Shown piece by piece: positions 1-8,077 of a stretch of DNA of 39,828 nt; the first letter of the stretch is position 1; each line of letters begins with the position of its first letter. The position numbers were made by a program, and so were the translations under genes. The stretch is taken from positions 1 to 39,828 of the forward strand of contig JAFTPH010000062.1 in the NCBI GenBank assembly GCA_017463365.1, given 5' to 3'. The notes under the pieces are model-generated. The model saw only the letters and a program-made list of their open reading frames with translations, was not told the origin of the DNA and did no database searches. This DNA comes from Bacilli bacterium. Lineage in GTDB: Bacteria; Bacillota_I; Bacilli_A; ML615J-28; CAG-313.

Positions 1-138
1 AATATAAGCTTTTATCATTTTTTCTAAAAAAAGACAGTCATTTAATCATTTTGAGAGTGACATCCTTTTTTATACTCTTTTTACATTTTCTTTAAAATTT
101 TTTAATCATTTTACTTGATTATTAATAGTTAGTCTCCT
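1..138. other. AT-rich intergenic region, no gene seen
   Basis: This is the 3' flank of the minus-strand dipeptidase gene. An AAAGGAG ribosome-binding-like sequence lies right after the dipeptidase stop (minus strand, about 127-138), but the frames that follow close within a few codons. A weak GTCA/TGAC pair near 35-62, followed on the minus strand by a run of T, may act as a poor terminator. I see no convincing gene or RNA here. Confidence 0.5.
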
Positions 139-1140
139 TTATTTATTAAAATTAGCTTTAAATACTCTTAATACATTTTTATAACAAATTTTATCTATAT
201 CTTCTTCACTAAATCCTTGGTTTCTTAATTCATCTAATAATAATCCCATAAGGGATGCATCTTTTAATTCAATGTCACTATTTCCTATTCCATCAAAATC
301 AGAACCAAGACCAATATAATCAATACCAATTAAATTTTTAATGTAAACAATATGTTTTACAACGTCTTTAACTGTTGAAAAAGAATTATCTTCTTTAATA
401 AAATCATGACAATAATTTATACCTACAACTCCACCATTCATTTTAAGTTTTAATAGCATATCATCGGTCATATTTCGTACATGATTACAAATAGTTCTAG
501 AACAAGAGTGTGAACATACAATTGGTTTAGTGGAATACTTAATTACATCATAAAAACCTTTATCGCCTAAATGTGAACAATCAATTACCATCCCTAAACG
601 ATTCATTTCTTTAACTACTTCTATTCCGAATTCAGTTAAACCATCTGTTGTATTAGGTTTAAATCCTTCTTCTTTAATTTTTTCCCAAGATACAGAAAAA
701 TAATCAATGTTAGGCGTAGCAATCTCATTTTTAAAGTTCCAAGTTAGAGTCATCATTCTAACCCCCAATCGATAAAAATTACGTAAAAATTCAATATTAC
801 CTAAACATACTCCGCCTTCTTCAATTGTTAACAAAGCTGTTATCTTTCCACTTGCTATATTCTTCTCAATATCTTCATAGGTATATGCTGCAGCAATTAA
901 ATCTTGATTTTTTTCTAGTTCTTGATAATATTTATCAATCATTTTGTGACAATACTCAAATGGTGAATAATTTTCATCTTCTTTTCTTGAAACATAAGGT
1001 ACGAACATCGCAAAGCATTGAAGTAGATAATCACCTTTTTTTAGTTTTTCTAAATCTATCATATTATTACTTTTACGTAGCTCTTCATTGCTATTCATTA
1101 ATGCCATAATCGTATCACAATGCATATCTATAATTTTCAT
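139..1140 (-). CDS. Membrane dipeptidase (renal dipeptidase-like, peptidase M19)
   Basis: Predicted zinc-dependent dipeptidase of the M19 amidohydrolase family, which cleaves dipeptides, including D-amino-acid-containing ones in some members. The sequence shows the DMHCD start motif (H7, D9), a TIEEGG bridging-glutamate motif near residue 108, CSH (H190) and CSHS (H211) zinc-ligand motifs, and GLGSDFDG at about 277-284. At 333 aa it has the usual bacterial length. No signal peptide is visible, so it is probably cytoplasmic despite the family name. The ATG follows a good AGGAGG site and a consensus promoter (1171-1199), and the gene appears to be monocistronic. The family call is strong; the substrate is not known from sequence. 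Confidence 0.92.
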   Translation of the reverse strand: MKIIDMHCDTIMALMNSNEELRKSNNMIDLEKLKKGDYLLQCFAMFVPYVSRKEDENYSPFEYCHKMIDKYYQELEKNQDLIAAAYTYEDIEKNIASGKITALLTIEEGGVCLGNIEFLRNFYRLGVRMMTLTWNFKNEIATPNIDYFSVSWEKIKEEGFKPNTTDGLTEFGIEVVKEMNRLGMVIDCSHLGDKGFYDVIKYSTKPIVCSHSCSRTICNHVRNMTDDMLLKLKMNGGVVGINYCHDFIKEDNSFSTVKDVVKHIVYIKNLIGIDYIGLGSDFDGIGNSDIELKDASLMGLLLDELRNQGFSEEDIDKICYKNVLRVFKANFNK

Positions 1141-1170
1141 CTTAAACCTCCTGTCTTATTACATAAAATA

Positions 1171-1199
1171 ATTATATTTCATTTATGACTAAATAGCAA
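1171..1199 (-). promoter_or_regulatory. Promoter of the M19 dipeptidase gene
   Basis: Read on the minus strand, TTGCTA (1194-1199) and TATAAT (1171-1176) are separated by 17 bases, about 30 bases upstream of the dipeptidase ATG. The spacing and a perfect -10 box support a sigma-A promoter. Confidence 0.65.
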
Positions 1200-1220
1200 C
1201 CAATAAACATTTTTAATCAA

Positions 1221-1247
1221 ATAAAAACTATAAGCAAAGCTTATAGT
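1221..1247 (-). terminator. Rho-independent terminator after the 1259-1585 gene
   Basis: ACTATAAGC (1227-1235) and GCTTATAGT (1239-1247) form a perfect 9-bp stem with a 3-base loop. On the minus strand it is followed by a T-rich tail. It lies 12 bases after the stop of the small membrane protein gene. Confidence 0.85.
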
Positions 1248-1258
1248 CCTCATTTTAA

Positions 1259-1585
1259 TTACACAACAATCAAAATCATAATAAATAAAATGATACTTAA
1301 TAAACCACTAACAATATTACTTATCATTAAAAATTTATTCTGTTCACTTTTTTGTTTTTTACGATCAATATAACATAAAATATATCCGATAACACTTAAT
1401 AATAAACTTATTCCATCCGCATATAAATTAAATATTATACTTAAAGCAATCGATAGTCCATTACCTAAATTAGATTCTTGATTTGTATAGTAAATTGTCG
1501 CTCCAAACCAAATAATTCCAAATATTAACGTAATAATTGCTAGAACAGTTATAATCCATTCAAAAATTCTTAACGTTTTATTCAT
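1259..1585 (-). CDS. Small membrane protein, unknown function
   Basis: A 108-residue protein that I do not recognise. It has three hydrophobic stretches, at about residues 9-32, 43-70 and 84-108, separated by a short basic loop (YIDRKKQKSEQNK) expected on the cytoplasmic side. It starts 7 bases after the stop of the upstream gene (1593-2042), so the two are probably co-transcribed. The start codon lacks a clear Shine-Dalgarno sequence, which suggests translational coupling to that gene. A clear terminator follows. No catalytic motif is visible. Confidence 0.7.
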   Translation of the reverse strand: MNKTLRIFEWIITVLAIITLIFGIIWFGATIYYTNQESNLGNGLSIALSIIFNLYADGISLLLSVIGYILCYIDRKKQKSEQNKFLMISNIVSGLLSIILFIMILIVV

Positions 1586-1592
1586 ATATTAA

Positions 1593-2042
1593 TTAACAAC
1601 AACCAATATTCATAAAAATATAATTTAGCCATTTTTCTTGAATATTTTGATAATCTTTAATAACATCTTGAATTAATGTTTTAGTTTTATCAGGCAGTTC
1701 TTGGTTATCATTTAAAAACTTGATTGCTGAAATTAGTCCCATATTAGTTGATTTTAGCGCACTAATACAAATATCAAAAGGTTCTTCAAAGATTTTTAAT
1801 CTTTCTTTATATACTCCCATAATTCCTGCTGCTGTTAAACTATTAGTAGCAGTTTCACCCAATTCATTAATAATCCTTGTGGTTTTTTCTTCATGAGTTT
1901 TAAATATTTCTTCTATTTCAACAATTAATTTAATTAATTCATTATCATTAAACCTTTCTGATTGTTCATAATAAATTCGATAAATACTCATTCCCATATG
2001 TATGTAAGATAAAAACTTATTTAATTCATTTGATTTTTCCAT
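1593..2042 (-). CDS. All-helical protein, possibly ferritin-like (DUF2383-like)
   Basis: The start chosen is the ATG at 2042 (149 aa, beginning MEKSNELNKF), which has a good AAGAGGTG site. A longer frame up to 2123 would run through the terminator hairpin of the preceding gene and overlap its end, so it is rejected. The protein is rich in predicted amphipathic helices, with an EEIFKTHEEKTTRIINELGE segment. It resembles four-helix-bundle families such as DUF2383, but this is a weak impression from pattern alone. It ends in Cys-Cys. It probably forms an operon with the membrane protein that starts 7 bases downstream. Confidence 0.65.
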   Translation of the reverse strand: MEKSNELNKFLSYIHMGMSIYRIYYEQSERFNDNELIKLIVEIEEIFKTHEEKTTRIINELGETATNSLTAAGIMGVYKERLKIFEEPFDICISALKSTNMGLISAIKFLNDNQELPDKTKTLIQDVIKDYQNIQEKWLNYIFMNIGCC

Positions 2043-2075
2043 AAAACACCTCTTACAATTAATATTTCCCAAAAA

Positions 2076-2104
2076 TAAAAAAATATGTTCAAATGAACAT
2101 ATTT
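2076..2104 (-). terminator. Rho-independent terminator after the 2116-2616 lipoprotein gene
   Basis: AAATATGTTC (2081-2090) and GAACATATTT (2095-2104) form a perfect 10-bp stem with a 4-base loop. On the minus strand it is followed by a T run. It starts 11 bases after the lipoprotein stop and separates two transcription units. Confidence 0.88.
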
Positions 2105-2115
2105 TATTTAATTTT

Positions 2116-2616
2116 TTATCCAAAATAATCGTTTATTTTAAATAACTTATAAATATTATGAATAATAACTTTATTTTCACTTTTATATAACCAGACTAGA
2201 TAAACATCATGATTATCTTGAATCAATACATAACATGTTAGTTTTTTGCCAGTATCAACATACCAAGCACGATTATTATTTTTTCTAAGATCTTTAATCA
2301 ATATTTCATGATTAGCCCATCCAAGTTCTTCATCTTTATTATCAAACCCATTATCAAAATTTTCTTTTGTAAGCTCAAATTCAACCAAATATCCTTCAAT
2401 TTTTTCCTCACTATTTTCTTTAAAATATCCTTGTTCAGAAAAAGTAATTAAATTAATATTAGGAACATAAGAAATGGCCGGATGATGATAAGTTAACAGC
2501 ATTACTTCATATGCGCCAGCATATAAAGTTAATTTTTCTTTTTCTTTTTTACATGAAGTTAAACTAAAAAATAAAATCAAACTAATGAATAGCATTAATA
2601 ATTTTTTAATTTTCAT
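2116..2616 (-). CDS. Small lipoprotein, unknown function
   Basis: A 166-residue protein with an N-terminal signal peptide (KKLLMLFISLILFF) and a lipobox, SLTSC, so it is predicted to be acylated and anchored outside the membrane. The mature part is basic near the anchor, then mixed, with no motif I recognise. The gene overlaps the end of the kinase-like gene (2606-3475) by 11 bases, so the two are translationally coupled. A perfect terminator follows. Lipoprotein is certain enough to state; function is unknown. Confidence 0.8.
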   Translation of the reverse strand: MKIKKLLMLFISLILFFSLTSCKKEKEKLTLYAGAYEVMLLTYHHPAISYVPNINLITFSEQGYFKENSEEKIEGYLVEFELTKENFDNGFDNKDEELGWANHEILIKDLRKNNNRAWYVDTGKKLTCYVLIQDNHDVYLVWLYKSENKVIIHNIYKLFKINDYFG

Positions 2617-3475
2617 ATTGTAATTCCTTTACTAATTGTTTAGCTTTTTTAAAATATTCTTGATAACGAAGTGATTCTTTATTATCGTATTTTACTCCTA
2701 ACATAATCCATTCTGCATATTCATATAAAATAAAATATTTTAATGCAAGTTGATATTCTTGATATGTTATTCCTTTTTCTTTCGCTAAATGTTCATAATA
2801 ATAGTCAATAATATATTTTTTGTCAGCATCTTTCATATAAAAGAAAGCATCTTCTTTTTCTTCACTATGAGCAATTAATCTTGTAAATGATGTTAAATAC
2901 GGCATTATTCCCGCATACTCCCAGTCAATAATCCAAGCTTTATCATTTATTAAAACATTAAATGGTAGTAAATCATCATGACATAGAGTTCGAGGTAATT
3001 TTTCATAATATTCTAAAAACTTAGAATAAGCTTTTGCTAATTCGCTATCATTTAAATAAGTTCCACGTTTTTTTCTACTTTCAAAAGTTTTATCAAAAGA
3101 ATACATAAAATTATCTGGTTCACTTACCTTCCAAAACTTCTTTTGAATCTTAATTAATGCATCTACTACTTTAATAAGTGAATCTAAATCACATTTACTC
3201 ATCGTATGACCTTCAATATACTCCATTAACACATATTCGTCATTTTCTATTTTAATAGTCTTATAAAGATGAGGTACTGAAGATGTTAATTGTTTTAAGA
3301 ATATGTTATAAATACTTAATTCATAGTTTTTGGCTTTTTTCAAAACAAAAGTATGTTTATCAGTTATTATTTTCCATACTTCATAATTTGAACCATCTTC
3401 TTCACTTTTAAAAGGTTCAATTTGATAATTATCTGTTTCTAAATTAAGTTTTTGTATAATTAAATTAATATCCAT
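2606..3475 (-). CDS. Choline/aminoglycoside kinase-like phosphotransferase (APH fold)
   Basis: Predicted small-molecule kinase of the APH/choline kinase superfamily, transferring ATP phosphate to a hydroxyl such as choline, an amino sugar or a thiamine precursor. The Brenner motif is visible as CHDDLLPFN (H166, D168, N173), followed by the metal-binding IDWEYAG (D184). An ATP-binding lysine pair (VLKKAK, about 44-49) and the hinge MEYIEGHTM lie upstream. At 289 aa it has the normal family length. The context (a lipoprotein overlapping its 3' end) does not identify a substrate. Choline/ethanolamine kinase for surface decoration and a LicA-like role are both possible. Confidence 0.8.
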   Translation of the reverse strand: MDINLIIQKLNLETDNYQIEPFKSEEDGSNYEVWKIITDKHTFVLKKAKNYELSIYNIFLKQLTSSVPHLYKTIKIENDEYVLMEYIEGHTMSKCDLDSLIKVVDALIKIQKKFWKVSEPDNFMYSFDKTFESRKKRGTYLNDSELAKAYSKFLEYYEKLPRTLCHDDLLPFNVLINDKAWIIDWEYAGIMPYLTSFTRLIAHSEEKEDAFFYMKDADKKYIIDYYYEHLAKEKGITYQEYQLALKYFILYEYAEWIMLGVKYDNKESLRYQEYFKKAKQLVKELQYEN

Positions 3476-3491
3476 AATATCACCTATTTAA

Positions 3492-3520
3492 TTTATACCA
3501 TATCTATGAAAAAAATGCAA
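3492..3520 (-). promoter_or_regulatory. Promoter of the kinase-lipoprotein operon
   Basis: On the minus strand, TTGCAT (3515-3520) and TATAAA (3492-3497) are 17 bases apart, with an extended TGG just before the -10. The -35 box lies inside the terminator arm of the neighbouring M3 peptidase gene, a compact arrangement. Confidence 0.55.
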
Positions 3521-3534
3521 TCAAATGATTGCAT
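3509..3534 (-). terminator. Rho-independent terminator after the M3 peptidase gene
   Basis: ATGCAATCA (3515-3523) and TGATTGCAT (3526-3534) form a 9-bp stem, followed on the minus strand by seven T. The stem begins inside the stop codon of the peptidase gene. Confidence 0.85.
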
Positions 3535-5234
3535 TAATTAAATTTTGAAGTATCAAAAGTTGATAAATATTTCTTTAAAGGCTTAACAACCTTTTTAACT
3601 GTACCTTCAACAAATGGATTATTTAATTTAGCTTTAGCAAGTAATTCTGTAAATGAATATTTTCCACCCATCTTACATAATTTAACATATTTCTTCCAAG
3701 TTTTTTCATGATTTTTTCTTGTTTCATTAAAGAATTGGAAAGCTACAACTTGGGCTAAAGTATAATCTATATAATAGAATGGAGAACCAAAAATATGTGA
3801 TTGTCTCATCCAATATCCACCTTTTTCTAAGAAAGGAGCTTCTTTATAATTAAGGTGTGGTAAATATTTTTTCTCAATTTCTCGCCATTTTGCACAACGG
3901 TCTGCGTGTGTTGCTTCTGGATTTTCATATACCCAATGTTGGAATTCATCAACTGTTACTCCATATGGAATAAAAGTTAATCCATCACAAACGTGAGCAT
4001 AACGATACTTATCAGCCTCTTCATTAAAGAAGTATTCCATCCAAGGATAAGTAATAAATTCCATACTCATTGAATGAATTTCACATGCTTCTAATGTTGG
4101 AGAACGATAATCAGGACAACCAATATTACGTGACATATATCCTTGAAAAGCATGACCGAATTCATGTGTAAGAACGTCGACATCCCCGCTTGTTCCATTA
4201 AAATTAGAGAAAATAAATGGAGCTTTATAATCTGGGAAATATGTCATATATCCACCACCAGCTTTACCACTTCTTGCTTCTAGATCTAATAATTCATATT
4301 CTTTCATAAATTCAAAGAACTCATATGTTTCTTTTGATAACTCTTTATATAATTTAGTAGCTTGATCAACTAAATATTCTTTATCACCTTTCGGTGTCGC
4401 ATTACCACTTAAAAACATAATATTATAATCATAATATTGTGGTTTTTTAATTTCTAAACGTTTAGCTTGTTCTTTAAATAATTTATTAGTAAGTGGAACT
4501 AAATCATTATAAATTTGTTCGCGATATCCCTTAACTAAAACACTATTATAATCAGTTCTGCCTAAAGATTTATATCCTAAATCAACAAAGTTTTCATAAC
4601 CAAGTTTTAAAGCCATTGCGTGTCTTGTTTTTACTAATTTATCATAGATTTCGCCAATCAAATCATTGTTTTCTTCAAAAAACTTAACACTTAATAATGA
4701 AGCTTCTTTTCTTGTTGCGGGATCAACACTTCTAGCAAATTTACCAAGTTGTGATAAATTGTAAACTTCTCCTCTAAATTCTAGTTTAGCTGAAGCAATT
4801 AGCTTTGTATATTCACTAGATAACTTATTAATTTCTTGAAGTTCTGGAACGATTTTTTCATCAAAAACTTCTAAAGAATTTTGAACAATATCAAATAAAT
4901 GTTTTCCCCATTTCTTTTCTAATTCTGGTCGAAATTTTGCGTTTACCAAAGCTTTATTAAAACGATTATAATAAACACCAATTAATGGTTCAATTTCATC
5001 TACTAATTCTTGATTTTTAATATTTTCTTCAGATGTTGTATCACACGTATACTTTACATAAGCAATAGAAAAGTTAGTATTTAGGCTATCTGAATATTTA
5101 TTCATTTTTCTTAATGCTTTATCTTGTTCTAGAAAACAAGTAGCATTTGTAAATTCATCAATTATTTTATTGAACTTCTTTTCAATTTGTTTTAAATTTG
5201 GTTTAACAAATTTCATTTCTGAAAATTTAATCAT
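3534..5234 (-). CDS. M3 family oligoendopeptidase (PepF/thimet-like)
   Basis: Predicted zinc metallopeptidase that degrades oligopeptides in the cytoplasm. The HExxH motif is clear as THEFGHAFQGYM (H357, E358, H361), with the third zinc ligand in LEACEIHSMSME (E385). The protein is 566 aa, typical for the M3B oligoendopeptidase branch, with a long helical N-terminal half and no signal peptide. The ATG follows a GGAGG site and starts only 15 bases after the decarboxylase-like gene, so the two share a transcript. A strong terminator overlaps the stop codon. Confidence 0.95.
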   Translation of the reverse strand: MIKFSEMKFVKPNLKQIEKKFNKIIDEFTNATCFLEQDKALRKMNKYSDSLNTNFSIAYVKYTCDTTSEENIKNQELVDEIEPLIGVYYNRFNKALVNAKFRPELEKKWGKHLFDIVQNSLEVFDEKIVPELQEINKLSSEYTKLIASAKLEFRGEVYNLSQLGKFARSVDPATRKEASLLSVKFFEENNDLIGEIYDKLVKTRHAMALKLGYENFVDLGYKSLGRTDYNSVLVKGYREQIYNDLVPLTNKLFKEQAKRLEIKKPQYYDYNIMFLSGNATPKGDKEYLVDQATKLYKELSKETYEFFEFMKEYELLDLEARSGKAGGGYMTYFPDYKAPFIFSNFNGTSGDVDVLTHEFGHAFQGYMSRNIGCPDYRSPTLEACEIHSMSMEFITYPWMEYFFNEEADKYRYAHVCDGLTFIPYGVTVDEFQHWVYENPEATHADRCAKWREIEKKYLPHLNYKEAPFLEKGGYWMRQSHIFGSPFYYIDYTLAQVVAFQFFNETRKNHEKTWKKYVKLCKMGGKYSFTELLAKAKLNNPFVEGTVKKVVKPLKKYLSTFDTSKFN

Positions 5235-5249
5235 CTTGTACCTCCAGCA

Positions 5250-6611
5250 TTATTTAGTCTCTTTTATGTCGTTAATTAATTCATTAATAATTTCTTCTTT
5301 ATGAAATGGGAAAATAATTATATGAGCACAATCAATACCTTCTTCAGTTGTGAAAGAAGCAAGTTGATATTTCAAACATATTTCATCATTTGGTTTTTTA
5401 ATAACAAATATATTTGAGTTTTTAAATTTCTCATAATAAATATTATTTTCTTTTAGTTTTTCTTCAAAATAATCTACATTTTTTGTGAAATGAGTTGCAG
5501 GTCTACGCAGTAATACTTCTTTTGCTCTTTGATAAGTTGAGAAAGGTAATAAATCTCGAGAACCAAGTAAAGTTGAATCTTCTTGACCAATATATTCAAT
5601 AACACTACGATTTTTACGAGATAAGGCTAATAACACCCCATTTACTCTAGCTGTTCCCATAAACTTATGCATACTTACCGCAATTGAATCAATCCCTAAA
5701 TCAGAAATATTAGAAACAAAAGGCGCTTTAATTTGATTTTTAGGAATTCCACCAAATAAAGCGGCATCTAAATGACAATAATAAGGAATACCTTTTTCGG
5801 TTAATTTTTCGGTTATTTCATTAACATCATCAACTGCCCCACGTACTGTGGTTCCCCAGGTTAATACTAAGATTGCGCCAACAAAACCTGCTTTTTGGTC
5901 ATTTTCAATTGTTTTTAACAATTCATCGACCTTTATACGACCATATTTATCAGATTTAATCTTTTCATAAGGATAACGAGTATTGTTTTCTCCATCATAA
6001 ACGTATTTTTCAACACTATAGTGGGTATCATCAGAAAAATATAATTTTCCCTGTGGATAAGCATTAAAACCTTCTCTTATTCCCCAAAAATTACTTTCTG
6101 TTCCTCCAGAAGTAATGTAACCCCAATATTCATTGTGTTTTAGACCAAAATTTGTCGCCATCATTGAAATAATATTCTTTTCGATAGCTTTGCTATCCAT
6201 TCGGTAATTACCTCTTTGATATGGATCACCACAATTATTCATTAAATACATTTTACTTTCTAGATGTCTTAAATATTGGGTAGTATAGGAATAATCTTCC
6301 ATATTAGCCGGATATCCAAACATATATTCACGTCGTTTCAAATTTTTCCAATAGTATTCATCAATTTTTTCGATATATTCACTATCTTCAAAAATAAAAT
6401 TATTTATTTCTTCATCCGTAAAACCTTGTTTTTTAAGCATATAATAATCATACTTACGACCATATTCCATTTTTAAACATTCAAGTTTGTTAATGTAATC
6501 ATCTAGCTCTTGTAATACATCATGGTATTCAGCGATTTTATCAAGATTATTATCAAATTCATTCTTTAATTCATCTAAAGATTTAGATGTGATAGTTTCT
6601 AATTTTTTCAT
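5250..6611 (-). CDS. Group II PLP-dependent decarboxylase (histidine decarboxylase-like)
   Basis: Predicted pyridoxal-phosphate decarboxylase. In the 453-aa form used here, the motifs are TSGGTESN (about 167-174, phosphate cup), HYSVEK (H197, ring stacking), HLDAA (D282, pyridine nitrogen) and SMHKFMG (K316, Schiff base lysine). This is the architecture of bacterial PLP-type histidine decarboxylases and related amino acid decarboxylases. The ATG at 6611 is preferred to an upstream ATG at 6668 because the latter lies inside the -35 box of a good promoter. Substrate (His, or an aromatic or acidic amino acid) cannot be fixed by eye. It is followed in the same operon by the M3 oligopeptidase. Confidence 0.85.
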   Translation of the reverse strand: MKKLETITSKSLDELKNEFDNNLDKIAEYHDVLQELDDYINKLECLKMEYGRKYDYYMLKKQGFTDEEINNFIFEDSEYIEKIDEYYWKNLKRREYMFGYPANMEDYSYTTQYLRHLESKMYLMNNCGDPYQRGNYRMDSKAIEKNIISMMATNFGLKHNEYWGYITSGGTESNFWGIREGFNAYPQGKLYFSDDTHYSVEKYVYDGENNTRYPYEKIKSDKYGRIKVDELLKTIENDQKAGFVGAILVLTWGTTVRGAVDDVNEITEKLTEKGIPYYCHLDAALFGGIPKNQIKAPFVSNISDLGIDSIAVSMHKFMGTARVNGVLLALSRKNRSVIEYIGQEDSTLLGSRDLLPFSTYQRAKEVLLRRPATHFTKNVDYFEEKLKENNIYYEKFKNSNIFVIKKPNDEICLKYQLASFTTEEGIDCAHIIIFPFHKEEIINELINDIKETK

Positions 6612-6639
6612 AAAATCAACTCTTTTCTTATACCTAACT

Positions 6640-6668
6640 ATTTTATCATAAAAGTTATTCTTTATCAA
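6640..6668 (-). promoter_or_regulatory. Promoter of the decarboxylase-oligopeptidase operon
   Basis: On the minus strand, TTGATA (6663-6668) and TAAAAT (6640-6645) are 17 bases apart, with the start codon about 29 bases downstream of the -10. This promoter decides the start codon of the decarboxylase. Confidence 0.6.
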
Positions 6669-6672
6669 AATA

Positions 6673-6703
6673 ATTATAAAAAAATAGTCACTTAGTGACT
6701 ATT
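6673..6703 (-). terminator. Rho-independent terminator after the acyltransferase gene
   Basis: AATAGTCAC (6683-6691) and GTGACTATT (6695-6703) form a 9-bp stem with a TTA loop, followed on the minus strand by seven T. The stem overlaps the last codons of the acyltransferase gene. Confidence 0.87.
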
Positions 6704-7969
6704 CTTTCTAGTTAAATGTAATTTATACAATTCTTCAACCGCAAAGCTTAACTTCGTTATTACATTAGATTTTGTTGGATAACAAAAATAACAATCATCT
6801 TCGATACTTATATTGAAACAATCAAATGGTTTTAAGCGACTAAAATTAAACTCTATATGTAAACCATTCGATTCTAATGGTTTACGTAAAATACGATAAG
6901 GTTTTCCATTATAAAATCCTTCTAAAGTGAATCCATCTTCAATTGAATGTTTTACCTTGGCAGAACCAAGTTTAATAAAACGCCAACAACGAGGAAAAGA
7001 ATATACTTCAACATCATCAGTAAAACTATAAGTACCATCTTCAATTTGTTTTCTTACTTCACTTCTTTCCCACTCATACCATTCGGTTACAATCTCAAAT
7101 TCTGTATTTCCATCTAAAGCTTCAATTAACCCATTTTCCATTAATCTCCATCTTTTACCACATTCTGTACAGTAAATTTCGTCATTACTAGAATTCATTT
7201 TACTCTCTGTATGACAATGAGGGCAATGATATAAAATTTTATGTAACCCTTCAGCTCGATATTTTTCCTTAATCAAAATATTATTAGCTCTTTGATAAGC
7301 ATATTCATCATACTGCATTTCATTTATAATAGTTTCATAAATTTCTGAAACAGATTTTTCTTTAATTTCTTCAGTAGTTAAAACTTTTTTAATTTTAGTA
7401 TGTAGGGGAACTTTTCGTTTTCTTTTATAATCCCAAAAAGGCGTATGTAAATGATTACCTTGATGTTTTACTACTACTACTGGTACTTTCGCAAGTTTAA
7501 CAAGTTTTGCGACAGACTCTGGAATGTAAGCTAAAGTACCATTCGCAGAATAACGAGCCTCAGGATATAATCCTACCACATCACCTTTTTTAACTACATG
7601 CATAATTGATTTTATTAAGTGTAAATCGTTGGTGAATTTTCTAGTCGCAATCCCTCCAATCAATTCCATTAACCATGGGCGACGATGATATCCATCAATG
7701 TTGATAACATTATTCATTCGATGTGGAAATAATCCAACCGCTGTTAATTCAAAATCGATAAAATACATATGATTACTAAGCATAATATATGGTGGTTTTA
7801 ATCCATCCATATTTATTTTCTCAATCTTATACTTTTTTCCTTTTAAAGCAATTTTAGATAAAAGCCAAATCAACCATGTTAAAAATAAAGGTTGTCTAAT
7901 GGGCAATTTATCAGTTCTATATCTTTTTTTATTTTTATAATTAACTTCTATTTTCTCTAATTTATTCAC
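6692..7969 (-). CDS. PlsC-like acyltransferase with a C-terminal zinc ribbon
   Basis: Predicted 1-acylglycerol-3-phosphate acyltransferase-family enzyme, acting at the inner face of the membrane in phospholipid or glycolipid synthesis. The catalytic NHMYFID motif (N66, H67, D72) matches H(X)4D, and YPEARYS (about 135-141) takes the place of the substrate-binding EGTR block. Unusually, a rubredoxin-like zinc ribbon follows (C249, C252, C267, C270), then about 150 residues I do not recognise, so the 425-aa protein is much longer than a simple PlsC. The start is GTG after GGGAGAA. TATAAT-like boxes at 8000-8005 and 7981-7986 could be its -10. It is divergent from the hydrolase at 8078. Confidence 0.82.
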   Translation of the reverse strand: MNKLEKIEVNYKNKKRYRTDKLPIRQPLFLTWLIWLLSKIALKGKKYKIEKINMDGLKPPYIMLSNHMYFIDFELTAVGLFPHRMNNVINIDGYHRRPWLMELIGGIATRKFTNDLHLIKSIMHVVKKGDVVGLYPEARYSANGTLAYIPESVAKLVKLAKVPVVVVKHQGNHLHTPFWDYKRKRKVPLHTKIKKVLTTEEIKEKSVSEIYETIINEMQYDEYAYQRANNILIKEKYRAEGLHKILYHCPHCHTESKMNSSNDEIYCTECGKRWRLMENGLIEALDGNTEFEIVTEWYEWERSEVRKQIEDGTYSFTDDVEVYSFPRCWRFIKLGSAKVKHSIEDGFTLEGFYNGKPYRILRKPLESNGLHIEFNFSRLKPFDCFNISIEDDCYFCYPTKSNVITKLSFAVEELYKLHLTRKNSH

Positions 7970-8033
7970 TATTTTCTCCCATTATATAAATTCTTTACAA
8001 TTATACACTATTTTTATAAAAAAGGTGCGAAAA

Positions 8034-8062
8034 TTGAAAAAAAAGATATTTTATGGTATAAT
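8034..8062 (+). promoter_or_regulatory. Promoter of the alpha/beta hydrolase gene
   Basis: TTGAAA (8034-8039) and a perfect TATAAT (8057-8062) are 17 bases apart. The expected start of transcription is only about 9 bases before the ATG at 8078, leaving a short leader with a GTGGTG ribosome site. Confidence 0.8.
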
Positions 8063-8077
8063 CATCGTGGTGATATT

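Noticed and set aside
1-138. Start of another gene downstream of the dipeptidase
   Set aside because: An AAAGGAG is present, but all frames that follow it close within a few codons.
2043-2123. Longer N-terminus for the helical protein starting at 2123
   Set aside because: It would translate through the perfect terminator hairpin of the preceding gene and overlap its stop. The ATG at 2042 has a good ribosome site.
6612-6668. Longer N-terminus for the PLP decarboxylase starting at 6668
   Set aside because: That ATG lies in the -35 box of a consensus promoter and has no ribosome site. The ATG at 6611 has one and starts at the conserved part.
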